Positions 1 to 7,232 of a stretch of 14,545 nt of DNA are shown here, in pieces. Position numbers and translations under genes: made by a program. The notes beneath the pieces are model-generated. The model saw only the letters and a program-made list of their open reading frames with translations. It was not told the origin of the DNA and searched no databases. Positions within the stretch are counted from its first letter, which is position 1; each line of letters begins with the position of its first letter. The stretch comes from Deltaproteobacteria bacterium (GTDB taxonomy: Bacteria; Desulfobacterota; SM23-61), in assembly GCA_026388915.1 (NCBI GenBank), contig JAPLIW010000312.1, positions 1 through 14,545 of the forward strand. The letters are read 5' to 3'.

Positions 1-116
1 GACACACAAATTTTGATGCAATTCATTTATCGAAACCAAGCCATTATCCTCACCATCGACCCGGCCATTCGGCTACAAGTTCTATCTCATAATCTGAGCC
101 GTCCAACAGGGATTGG

Positions 117-148
117 ACAGTCTGTATAAATCAGCAAAGGCAGACTGT
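117..148 (+). terminator. Weak hairpin with pyrimidine tail, possible terminator
   Basis: ACAGTCTG (117-124) and CAGACTGT (141-148) form a perfect 8-bp inverted repeat around a 16-base loop, followed by TTCTTTCT on the plus strand. It could end a plus-strand transcript entering from the left. The stem is short and not GC-rich, so this is a weak call. Confidence 0.25.
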
Positions 149-280
149 TTCTTTCTGTATAAGACAATTGGCCATTTTGAGTTTTGAGCAATGAAACCTT
201 TTAATTTCAAGGGCATACCTATTACCGGCGTGTATGGGTATCGGGTTTATACGGTCTGTAGGTGATGTTGCACACCGCCC

Positions 281-327
281 AAATAAAGAAGCCTCCAGGA
301 GAAGAGGAAAAACTCCCCTGGAGCCTT
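281..327 (-). terminator. Candidate rho-independent terminator of the leftward exported-protein genes
   Basis: Read on the minus strand, AAGGCTCCAGG (327-317) pairs with CCTGGAGGCTT (299-289) with one mismatch. The stem is followed by the T-rich stretch CTTTATTT (288-281). It lies about 310 bases beyond the stop codon of the leftward gene ending at 639 and is the first good stem with a T-rich tail in that direction. The 17-base loop is longer than usual. Confidence 0.4.
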
Positions 328-638
328 CATATTGGCATCTTCTGGAAACCCCACCTTCTCATTTTGCGCCCCAGAAGGTTAAAGGTTAGGGTGATGGGTT
401 TACTGAGCTATGGAGAGAAACGTCAGATTCTAAATACTCTTCTGCGTATAGACAGTCAAGAGGAAAATTATCTCCCTGATTCAGGCCGAACTGCTGATTT
501 CGGTTTAATATGTTGCATTCCGAAGAAAAATCCCAAAAACAGCATTACAGGAAGGAGCCTTGCCTTAATTTGACAGTGCCCGTAAAGCCAAATTTTGAGT
601 TTTACAGTTCAGGGATTGCATAGATCGAGGGGTAAAGA

Positions 639-1655
639 TTATCGAGTGAAAGCGTTCGCCTTTACCTCAATCTCTCGGGCGATCAATTGATATACCATTG
701 TCACTTTCACACCTCGCTTTATGACATCGGTAATTTTGGTGAGAGTTTCACAATCTAGTTCCCATTTTTCGTTTCCTTTCTGAATTGATATAATATTTTC
801 ATATATATCCAATATGGGACCGGTTACCCTATATTTTTTTAAATCCGGGAATCCCCGAGAATACGTAATTTCTATCGCCTCATTATGCAGGATTTCCAAA
901 ACTGTCATGGTATAAAGAACAGTAACTCTATCTCCTATCCCATAGGTTCTATTTTTGGCTGTATTTTCATCAACATGCATTCTCCATTTTTCATTTCCTC
1001 TTTGAATGACGATTTCGCTATTGCCACTTTCCAAGATTGGGCCAGTTAATTGATATAATTTTGGCGATCGCAACTTACCCAAGCCTTCCATCTTTTCACT
1101 CTTCGCCTCTATCTTCTTGCGTTCTTCCTCTACCTTGCCCTTCGTCTCCTCAGACTTCCGCTTTTCCTGAATAGGAGGTGGCTCGATTGGGGCTTTTAGC
1201 AACTTCCTTACTGCTTGCTGAATCAATTGGATTAACTCATCTTCGGTTCGACAGAATTCCGAAATCGCCTTTTCCGCTTTAGAATCCTGGGTATCAAAGA
1301 GATTTAAGGATATGGAATAGGTATTCCCAACCTTTCCCACACTTCCAGATATTAGCTTAGCGATATCAATCTGGCCCAGGGCGAGAAGACATTTGGTGTC
1401 CGTACAGCCAAGTTTCATCTTTTCTGCCGTCCACCCAGCCAAGGTCCGAATATTTTCTTGGCTATAGACTTCATATATTTCAAGTTTCGATATTTCGCTT
1501 ACCATGATCGAAGTAAGCTCCCGCGCATAGGTCGCCTTGACCTCTCTCCCCTCTAAATCCCATACGGCTAATTTGGGAAGTTCTTTACCGAAGGAGATGG
1601 AATGGGCAGCGATAAAGATCAAAAGGAAGAGACAAAAAGAAAAGGCTTTTTTCAT
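639..1655 (-). CDS. Exported CsgG/TolB-N-like protein with duplicated C-terminal module
   Basis: 338 aa. Residues 1-23 form a Sec signal peptide (MKKAF, hydrophobic core, SFG). Residues 25-153 resemble the CsgG/FlgO/TolB-N-like domain of envelope proteins, with the typical LGC-x4-C (Cys84, Cys89) and 'AKLISGSVGKVGNTYSISLNLFD' type core; only its family likeness is claimed. Residues 160-195 are a Lys/Glu-rich, probably helical linker. Residues 200-264 and 274-332 are two copies of one small beta-rich module, each opening with VTGPIL or LTGPIL and containing the shared QKGNEKW/QRGNEKW signature. The ATG is preceded by GGGAG at good spacing. It lies 115 bp downstream of a paralogue (1771-2742) that is about two-thirds identical over the N-terminal domain by eye, and probably shares its promoter. 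The expected location is periplasm or outer membrane. The function is unknown. Confidence 0.85.
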   Translation of the reverse strand: MKKAFSFCLFLLIFIAAHSISFGKELPKLAVWDLEGREVKATYARELTSIMVSEISKLEIYEVYSQENIRTLAGWTAEKMKLGCTDTKCLLALGQIDIAKLISGSVGKVGNTYSISLNLFDTQDSKAEKAISEFCRTEDELIQLIQQAVRKLLKAPIEPPPIQEKRKSEETKGKVEEERKKIEAKSEKMEGLGKLRSPKLYQLTGPILESGNSEIVIQRGNEKWRMHVDENTAKNRTYGIGDRVTVLYTMTVLEILHNEAIEITYSRGFPDLKKYRVTGPILDIYENIISIQKGNEKWELDCETLTKITDVIKRGVKVTMVYQLIAREIEVKANAFTR

Positions 1656-1770
1656 TTTCTCTCCCTATTTCTAGGGTACTTTAACATTTGATAGGGGGTA
1701 TCGGTATAGAGGTAAGGGAGATTCCAGTTTTTTTACTTATTAATAAATTCCCAGCAGAGAACGACACCAC

Positions 1771-2742
1771 TTATTTATTTATGAGTCCGATAAGCTGTCT
1801 GGCACTTTGTGAGCCGAGATATACTCTTCCATCGGGGAACACAATCGCCGGTGTTCCCTCCAATCCAAGGTCTCTCGCCAATTCCAGGTTTTCGTCTATC
1901 TCTTTGGTGCCACACTCGATTTTCGCGATTTGCTTGCCGGCGAAAGCATCCTCCAGCATTTTCACGGATCGATTGCAAAGAATGCTCCTCGATTTCCAAT
2001 ACGCATCCTTGTGGCTCGGTAAAGGATACAGGAGGATGTAAAAAGTGACATCTTTTCTTACCTGGAGGACTTTCTTCATCTCCTGATGAAGGCTGGCACA
2101 GTAGGGGAGGCATTCCGGATCGGTGAAAACGGCGATCTTCAATGGGGAATTGCTGTCGCCCATGACCAAGGCATTTTTTAAGGGAATCTTTGAGAATTCA
2201 ACCCTTCTGGGTTCGCGCGCACTGCCGGGGGGGTCTGGAGTCTTAGCCCCTTCTTTCTGCGGGATTGCAGATGGGGCGACCTCAACTCCTAACAATTTCC
2301 TAGCTGCTACCTGTACTAATTCAATCAGTTCATCTTCCGATCGGCAGAATTCGGAAATCATCCTCTCCGATCTTGCCTTCTCCGTATCAAAAAGATTCAG
2401 GGACACAGAATACCTGTTTCCAATCTTCCCTATCCGGCCTGATATGAGTTTAGCAATGTCCATTTGCCCAAGGGCCGTTAGGCATTGGGTGTTGGTGCAA
2501 CCCAGTTTCATTCTCTCTTCAGTCCACCCTGCCAACGTCCGAACGTTTGCCTGACTATAGACCTCGTACTTGCCCAGCTTCGAAACCTCACTGGCCAATA
2601 TTAGGGTCAAATCCTGGGCATAAGCCTCCTTTATATCTCCCGACATCAAATCCCAAACAGCAACCTTGGGAAGCTCTTTGGCAAATGAAAATGTTGGCAG
2701 AAAGAATAGGAAAGCAAGGAATATTAAAAGAGGTTCTTTCAT
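1771..2742 (-). CDS. Exported TolB-N-like protein fused to a DsbC-like thioredoxin domain
   Basis: 323 aa from ATG 2742. Residues 1-21 are a signal peptide (hydrophobic run ending FSFA-KEL). Residues 22-152 are the same CsgG/TolB-N-like domain as the neighbour, with Cys82, Cys87 and Cys133. After a Pro-rich linker, residues 188-323 look like a DsbC/DsbG-type thiol-disulfide exchange domain: VFTDPE before the active-site cysteines, a later cysteine pair (Cys256, Cys277) and the cis-Pro motif GTPAIVFPDG (296-305). The active site is CLPYC (Cys211, Cys215), one residue longer than the usual CPYC. The frame can be extended to a TTG at 2796, but that TTG is part of a TTGACA promoter box, so I chose ATG 2742; the SD is weak (GGGG 8-11 bases upstream). 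Likely a periplasmic redox or assembly protein; the client is unknown. Confidence 0.85.
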   Translation of the reverse strand: MKEPLLIFLAFLFFLPTFSFAKELPKVAVWDLMSGDIKEAYAQDLTLILASEVSKLGKYEVYSQANVRTLAGWTEERMKLGCTNTQCLTALGQMDIAKLISGRIGKIGNRYSVSLNLFDTEKARSERMISEFCRSEDELIELVQVAARKLLGVEVAPSAIPQKEGAKTPDPPGSAREPRRVEFSKIPLKNALVMGDSNSPLKIAVFTDPECLPYCASLHQEMKKVLQVRKDVTFYILLYPLPSHKDAYWKSRSILCNRSVKMLEDAFAGKQIAKIECGTKEIDENLELARDLGLEGTPAIVFPDGRVYLGSQSARQLIGLINK

Positions 2743-2768
2743 CCTTTGGCCCCGAAAATATTGAGAGG

Positions 2769-2796
2769 ATATTAACAGAAGGAGAAAATATGTCAA
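2769..2796 (-). promoter_or_regulatory. Sigma70-type promoter for the two exported-protein genes
   Basis: On the minus strand a perfect -35 box TTGACA (2796-2791) is followed, after 16 bases, by TAATAT (2774-2769), a four-of-six match to TATAAT. Transcription would begin near 2762, about 20 bases before ATG 2742. The match also argues against using the in-frame TTG at 2796 as a start codon. Confidence 0.6.
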
Positions 2797-3050
2797 GGAG
2801 TAGTTTGATAATTACCGTTTGAAATCCTGTATCTCACCGCCAAATTCAGGTTTAAACCATACAGAAATCAACACCGCCCCCCCTGCACCGTTATGTTTTT
2901 TGCTACCCATTTTCGAGGAGGCTAGCATGGTTGTTCCAAGGCCGGTAAGGTCCCATCCGGCGTAGAATTTGTTTCCCCGGGTTTGGGGCCTTGGTACCTT
3001 TACTAATGAGGCCATAATTATCTGGACAGGAATTCCGTCTTTTCATCATC

Positions 3051-3132
3051 CTGGATTCCGGCTTTCGCCGGAATGACAACCAAGAACCATGCCTTTCTAA
3101 TGTTCGTCACTCCGGCGAAAGCCGGAGTCCAG
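3051..3132. repeat. Intergenic inverted repeat, two 27-bp palindromic arms
   Basis: Arm 3051-3077 (CTGGATTCCGGCTTTCGCCG, then GAATGAC) and arm 3106-3132 are reverse complements with 2 mismatches in 27. Each arm is itself a hairpin (CCGGCTTTCGCCGG type). This is the common bacterial dispersed repeat that, when translated, gives the spurious VIPAKAGIQ-type peptide. A related pair forms the core of the nested element at 10919-11100. Confidence 0.85.
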
Positions 3133-3385
3133 TTCGAGGTTTTCAAAAGGCAACGTCTTCCAATTAATGTTTAGACTATAATGGACTCCTTAGTATGTTC
3201 CCCGGTGAGCGTTTCCGTCGAGTCACCTTGTTGCCTTTTTGTATATCGAAATGCGGGATAAAATGCAATAGGGAACGTGGAATATAGCGGGATCGGCCGG
3301 GCATCAAGAAATTGCCTTTTCCACCGCCCCCCCCCTTCTCCCCGGCGGCAAGACATTTTTTGGAGCAGATCCTGAAAGTTTGCTG

Positions 3386-3391
3386 TATAAT
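3386..3391 (+). promoter_or_regulatory. Candidate -10 element for the frhB-like/ior operon
   Basis: A perfect TATAAT lies 80 bases before the start codon of the first operon gene. The best -35 candidate, TTGGAG (3360-3365), is 20 bases away, which is too far for a strong sigma70 promoter; either an activator or another sigma factor is needed, or the match is chance. It places the transcription start near 3398, just before the hairpin leader. Confidence 0.4.
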
Positions 3392-3406
3392 AAACTGTTT
3401 GCCAAG

Positions 3407-3435
3407 AAAAGGGGTCCCCCTTTTGGATCCCCTTT
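3407..3435 (+). promoter_or_regulatory. Leader with two mutually exclusive hairpins
   Basis: AAAAGGGG (3407-3414) pairs with CCCCTTTT (3417-3424) as a perfect 8-bp palindrome with a 2-base centre. The same left arm, AAAGGGG (3408-3414), can instead pair with CCCCTTT (3429-3435). The structure sits between the candidate -10 box and the ribosome binding site of the frhB-like gene. It could be a DNA operator or an RNA switch; I cannot decide from sequence alone. Confidence 0.35.
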
Positions 3436-3471
3436 AAAGTGATATTCTTAACCCAGACGGAGGAAAGTGCA

Positions 3472-4611
3472 ATGGAAAGGAAAATACTGGGGCAAAAGGA
3501 GCTCAACCAAGAGGTTCGCGATGCCCATTTCTGCACGGGTTGCGGGGCCTGCGTCAACCTGTGCCCCTACCAGGCTTCCTACCGGGACCAGATCGTCATG
3601 CTTCATCCCTGCGACCTCAAGGAAGGGGGGTGCTACGCCTTCTGTCCCCGAACTCCAACGGACCTGGAGGCCCTCAAGAAGCGCCTCTTTGACCCGAAAG
3701 ATCTGACCCCTGAACTCGGGGCGGTGAAAGGTTTTTACCTCACCCGGGCGGCTGATCGGCAGGTTCGGGCAGGAGCGCAGCACGGCGGGACCGTAACCAC
3801 CCTCATCACCCTGGCCCTTCGGGAAGGGATCATTGACACAGCCATCCTGGCGGACGAAGGCCGCGATCTCCTCCCCCTGGAAACATCGGTGCAAGACCCC
3901 GCGTCGGTTGGAAAGCGGGGCCGGAGCAAATTCGTGGTTTCTCCCAACGTGGCCGAATTCAACCGGATCGCCAAAGAGGGGGGGAAAAAAATCGGGATCG
4001 TAGCCACCCCCTGCCAGGCCCTGGCCCTGGCCAAGATGCGCATGAAGCCCCTCAAGACCTACGCGGACCGGGTCGATCAACTGAAGCTGATCATCGGTAT
4101 CTTCTGCGGATGGGCGTTGTCCTGGCGGAGCCTGGTGGAGGTGCTTCGGAAGAGAATCGACCTCTCGGAAATCGAGGGCATGGATATCCCCCCGAGCAAG
4201 TATCACCTTCTGCAGCTTTACACGAAAAAGGGGACCATCGACATTTCCCTGGACGAGGTGATCTCCTCCGTCCGGGGGGCCTGCTGGTACTGCCCCGATT
4301 TGACCGCCGAGTTCAGCGATCTTTCCGTGGGATCGGCCCGCTTGCCCGAAGGTTGGGAGGAAGCCAAAGGCTGGAATCAGGTCATCGTTCGGACCCCGCT
4401 TGGACAGAAGCTTCTGAACCTGGCGAAGGACAGGGGGCTTCTGGAGTTTCGGGAGGTGCCCGAAGGGAATCTGCCCAGACTGAAGACCGCTTCCCTGGGC
4501 AAAAAAAGAACGGCGGTGAAAAATCTGAAACTCAGAAGCCGCGACCCTAAGAACCTGTTCTATCTGGACCCGGAAGACCCGGTTCTGGGGGCCATGGCCG
4601 CCGGTTTGTAG
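3472..4611 (+). CDS. FrhB-family iron-sulfur flavoprotein in an ior operon
   Basis: 379 aa from ATG 3472, chosen because GGAGG ends 8 bases upstream; an in-frame GTG at 3439 lacks such a site. It matches the coenzyme F420 hydrogenase/dehydrogenase beta subunit (FrhB) family. The N-terminal ferredoxin motif is CTGCGACVNLCP (Cys21, 24, 27, 31). Further cysteines Cys47, 54 and 58 could complete a second cluster. Next come the family's glycine-rich QHGGTVTTLITLAL segment, then FCGW, and the late Cys pair in RGACWYCPD followed by SDLSVGSA. Family members bind FAD and Fe-S clusters and move electrons between ferredoxin-type donors and F420, NAD(P) or protein partners. It is 24 bp ahead of iorA on the same strand, so it probably serves as an electron-transfer partner of IorAB. 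Which acceptor it uses cannot be read from the sequence. Confidence 0.88.
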   Translation: MERKILGQKELNQEVRDAHFCTGCGACVNLCPYQASYRDQIVMLHPCDLKEGGCYAFCPRTPTDLEALKKRLFDPKDLTPELGAVKGFYLTRAADRQVRAGAQHGGTVTTLITLALREGIIDTAILADEGRDLLPLETSVQDPASVGKRGRSKFVVSPNVAEFNRIAKEGGKKIGIVATPCQALALAKMRMKPLKTYADRVDQLKLIIGIFCGWALSWRSLVEVLRKRIDLSEIEGMDIPPSKYHLLQLYTKKGTIDISLDEVISSVRGACWYCPDLTAEFSDLSVGSARLPEGWEEAKGWNQVIVRTPLGQKLLNLAKDRGLLEFREVPEGNLPRLKTASLGKKRTAVKNLKLRSRDPKNLFYLDPEDPVLGAMAAGL

Positions 4612-4635
4612 GCGCCCCAGGAAATGGAGGGAAAC

Positions 4636-6576
4636 ATGTCGAGGTTGATCGAAAACAAAGAGGGATTTCCCGCCGTGCTCATGGGCAACGAAGCCATCGT
4701 CCGGGGGGCCCTGGAGGCAGGGATCAATGTGGCCGCGGGTTATCCGGGCACTCCGTCTTCCGAAATCGTGGAAAACCTGTCTCGGGTCGCAGGGGAGAGA
4801 AACCTGTACGTGGAATGGTCCACCAACGAAAAAATCTCCCTGGAGGTGGCCGCGGCCGCTTCCTTTGCCGGCCTCCGCGCCATCTGCCCCATGAAGCAAA
4901 ACGGAGTGAATGTGGCCTCCGATTTCCTTCTCCACCTGGCCGGCACAGGGGTGCGGGGAGGCCTCGTCCTCGTCTCCTGCGACGATCCCGGGGCACTCTC
5001 CAGCATCAACGAGGGGGAGTCCAGGCATTTCGCCCGGTTGGTGGAAATTCCCCTGCTGGAACCCGGAAATTTTCAGGAAGCCAAGGACATGACCAAATGG
5101 GCCTTCGAACTCTCCGAAGAGCTGAAGACCGTGGTGATGCTGCGCAGCGTCACCCGCATGTCCCACGCCAGCGGGAACGTGGTCTATGGAGACCTGCCCC
5201 AGAAAAAGGCCAGGGCCTCCTTTAGGTTCGACGGGCCCTTCACGGATATCCAGACCGGCCCGGTGATCAACTTCCCCGTGGACTTCCGGCACCGGGTTCA
5301 GCACGAAAAAATCAAGAAGGCCAGGGAGATTTTCGAAGCCAGCCCGTTCAATACGTATGAGGGGCCGAAAAATCCCGAGCTGCTCATCATCACCAGCAGC
5401 GCCTGTATCCTCTATACCCGGGAGGCCCTCCACCTCCTGGGGGCCCGGGATCGGGTGGGGGTACTGAAACTGGGCACCACCTGGCCCCTGCCGCCGAAGT
5501 TGATCAAGAGGCACCTGTCCACAACCGATAAAATCCTGATCGTGGAGGAGGTCATCCCCTTCCTCGAGGAAAGCGTCAAAATCCTCGCCGCCGAAGAGGC
5601 CAAGGACATCGGGGTCAAGACTTTTTACGGGAAAAACGACGGTACGATTCCCATGACCGGGGAGCTCAATCCGGACGTGGTCATCTCGGCCCTATCCAAA
5701 ATCCTGAACATCCCCTACCAGAACATGACTCCCGAATTCGAGAAAAAGGTCCAGTCGGCCACCGCCTCCCTGGCTCCCAACCGGGAACTGACGTTCTGCC
5801 CGGGGTGCCCCCACCGGGCCTCCTTCTGGAGCATCCATGCGGCCTTGCAGATGGACAACCGCCAGGGATTTGTCTGCGGGGATATCGGATGCTACGGCAT
5901 GGGTTTTTTCCCCTGCGGCTTCAATGTGATCAAGATCGCCCATGCCATGGGCTCCGGGCTGGGCCTGGCCAGCGGGTTCGGCAAGCTGGAGGCCTTCGGA
6001 ATGGATCAGCCGGCCCTGGCGGTGTGCGGCGATTCTACTTTCTTCCACGCCATCATGCCCGCCCTGGCGAATGCCATTCACCATCGGTCCAAGGCGATGC
6101 TGGTCGTTTTAGACAACAGCGGTACGGCCATGACCGGCTTCCAGCCCCACCCGGGATTGAATATCGACGCCATGGGGAAGGAAGCCCCCGCCCTGGACAT
6201 CGCCCGGATCTGCGAATCCATGGGGGCCAAAGTGGAAATCGGCGATCCCTTTGACCAGAAGGAAACCCGGGAGACCATCAACCGTCTGATGGAAGAAGAG
6301 GGGGTGAAGGTCTTCATCCTCCGCCAGAGCTGTGCCTTGAGCCCGGAGAAAAAGGGGAAAAAGCAATACCAGATGCGCGTCGATTCCTCCCGGTGCATCG
6401 GGGAGGAGTGCAGCTGTAACCGCCTGTGCACCCGGATTTTCCGCTGCCCGGGCCTGGTGTGGGACAAGGAGAAGAAGAAAGCCCGGATCGACGAAATCCT
6501 CTGCGCGGGGTGCGGGTTCTGCGCGGCGATCTGTCCGAGCGGGGCCATCGTGAGAGAGGAGGCGGTTCTCCAATGA
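4636..6576 (+). CDS. iorA: Indolepyruvate:ferredoxin oxidoreductase, alpha subunit
   Basis: 646 aa. The enzyme oxidatively decarboxylates aryl pyruvates (from Trp, Phe, Tyr transamination) with CoA to aryl-acetyl-CoA and reduces ferredoxin; it is cytoplasmic. The N-terminal pyruvate-oxidoreductase-like domain has GNEAIVRGALEAG and GYPGTPSSE. The TPP-binding domain follows from CPGCPHR (Cys388), with CGDIGCYGMG, GDS (465-467) and NSGTAMTGF from Asn494, the expected spacing for a TPP/Mg site. The C-terminus carries two Fe-S motifs: CIGEECSCNRLC starting at Cys587 and CAGCGFCAAICP starting at Cys623, the second a classic 4Fe-4S motif. I start at ATG 4636, preceded by GGAGGG, rather than the in-frame ATG at 4624 that overlaps this site. 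The stop overlaps the iorB start (ATGA). Length and domain order are normal for the family. Confidence 0.95.
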   Translation: MSRLIENKEGFPAVLMGNEAIVRGALEAGINVAAGYPGTPSSEIVENLSRVAGERNLYVEWSTNEKISLEVAAAASFAGLRAICPMKQNGVNVASDFLLHLAGTGVRGGLVLVSCDDPGALSSINEGESRHFARLVEIPLLEPGNFQEAKDMTKWAFELSEELKTVVMLRSVTRMSHASGNVVYGDLPQKKARASFRFDGPFTDIQTGPVINFPVDFRHRVQHEKIKKAREIFEASPFNTYEGPKNPELLIITSSACILYTREALHLLGARDRVGVLKLGTTWPLPPKLIKRHLSTTDKILIVEEVIPFLEESVKILAAEEAKDIGVKTFYGKNDGTIPMTGELNPDVVISALSKILNIPYQNMTPEFEKKVQSATASLAPNRELTFCPGCPHRASFWSIHAALQMDNRQGFVCGDIGCYGMGFFPCGFNVIKIAHAMGSGLGLASGFGKLEAFGMDQPALAVCGDSTFFHAIMPALANAIHHRSKAMLVVLDNSGTAMTGFQPHPGLNIDAMGKEAPALDIARICESMGAKVEIGDPFDQKETRETINRLMEEEGVKVFILRQSCALSPEKKGKKQYQMRVDSSRCIGEECSCNRLCTRIFRCPGLVWDKEKKKARIDEILCAGCGFCAAICPSGAIVREEAVLQ

Positions 6577-7190
6577 AGAACATTCCGAAAGACCCCTTGA
6601 ATATCATCATGGCCGGAGTGGGGGGCCAGGGAAACGTCATGGCCTCTCGCGTCCTGGCCAACATGTTGTCTTTAAAAGGGTATAAGGTGACGATCGGTGA
6701 AACCTTCGGGATGAGCCAACGGGGCGGGTCGGTCATGAGCCACCTCCGGGTGTCGGAGACCTCCGCGTGGAGCCCTCAAATCCCCAAAGGAAGGGCCGAT
6801 ATTCTCATCGCCCTGGAACCCATCGAGGCCGTGCGGGTCATGCGGTCCTACGGCAATTCCGGAGTCAAAGTGCTGGTGAACACGAGAGCCATCCACCCCG
6901 TGGGGGTCATCGCCGGGGATTCCGAATACCCGTCCCTGGAAAAGATTGAAGCGGCGCTCAAGGACCTCACCCCCCATGTGTGGATGCTGGATGCCACCGA
7001 AGAAGCCACCAAACTGGGCAATCCCATTCTCAGCAACATCATCATGATCGGGGCGGTCAGCGGACTCAACCTCCTGCCCGTGGGGATGCCCGAGTTCAAA
7101 AGCGTCATCCGCGATTTCTTCCCCGAAAAGCTCCTGGAAGTCAACCGGCGGGCCTTCGAAATCGGCAAGGAGAAAGTGACGTCCGCCTAG
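6573..7190 (+). CDS. iorB: Indolepyruvate:ferredoxin oxidoreductase, beta subunit
   Basis: 205 aa, a normal length for IorB (pyruvate-ferredoxin oxidoreductase gamma-type domain). It opens with the glycine-rich GVGGQGN (15-21), then SRVLANML and the family motif GETFGMSQRGGSVMSHLR. Later come DILIALEPIEAVR and the NIIMIGAVSGL segment. The start ATG 6573 overlaps the iorA stop by four bases (ATGA), with AGGAGG about 11 bases upstream, showing translational coupling. A longer frame going back to 6426 lies wholly inside iorA and is not used. It pairs with IorA to form the catalytic enzyme. No clear terminator is visible in the 42 bases before the convergent methyltransferase gene. Confidence 0.95.
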   Translation: MKNIPKDPLNIIMAGVGGQGNVMASRVLANMLSLKGYKVTIGETFGMSQRGGSVMSHLRVSETSAWSPQIPKGRADILIALEPIEAVRVMRSYGNSGVKVLVNTRAIHPVGVIAGDSEYPSLEKIEAALKDLTPHVWMLDATEEATKLGNPILSNIIMIGAVSGLNLLPVGMPEFKSVIRDFFPEKLLEVNRRAFEIGKEKVTSA

Positions 7191-7232
7191 TTTCTTACGA
7201 ATCAAGCTGGGCGCAAGATGACCCCCGCCATC

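Larger units (their letters stand above)
1..638. other. Left-edge region without a convincing gene
   Basis: I see no gene that I can support here. An open reading frame of 103 codons at 262-573 (+) has no recognisable domain, no clear ribosome binding site and an unremarkable composition, so I leave it out. At the extreme left, a plus-strand frame is open from base 1 to a stop at 127-129. On the opposite strand a short frame ending near base 48 reads like real protein (...LLDGSDYEIELVAEWPGR) before a stop. Either could be the remnant or the tail of a gene outside the window. Two hairpins are listed separately. Confidence 0.5.
2797..3471. other. Divergent intergenic region, about 675 bases
   Basis: This separates the leftward exported-protein genes from the rightward frhB-like/ior operon. 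It holds a palindromic repeat pair (3051-3132), a C-rich run near 3326-3335, a candidate promoter and a leader with hairpins, all listed separately. A 67-codon minus-strand frame at 2812-3015 begins with ATG but has no clear ribosome binding site and no recognisable domain, so I do not call it a gene. Confidence 0.6.

Noticed and set aside
262..573. 103-codon plus-strand frame at the left
   Set aside because: No ribosome binding site, no family resemblance, and it crosses a terminator-like hairpin.
2743..2796. TTG start adding 18 residues to the DsbC-like fusion protein
   Set aside because: The TTG is the first part of a TTGACA -35 box, and the signal peptide is complete from ATG 2742.
2812..3015. 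67-codon minus-strand frame upstream of the exported-protein genes
   Set aside because: It starts with ATG but lacks a clear ribosome binding site or domain; it may be real but I cannot support it.
3051..3132. Repeats considered as a CRISPR array
   Set aside because: There are only two arms and they are inverted, not direct, with each arm itself palindromic; no spacer series and no cas gene are present.
3448..5514. 688-codon open frame on the minus strand across the frhB-like gene and iorA
   Set aside because: It lies antisense to two genes with clear family motifs, is rich in Gly, Pro and His with no domain, and is explained by the GC-rich third codon positions of the real genes.
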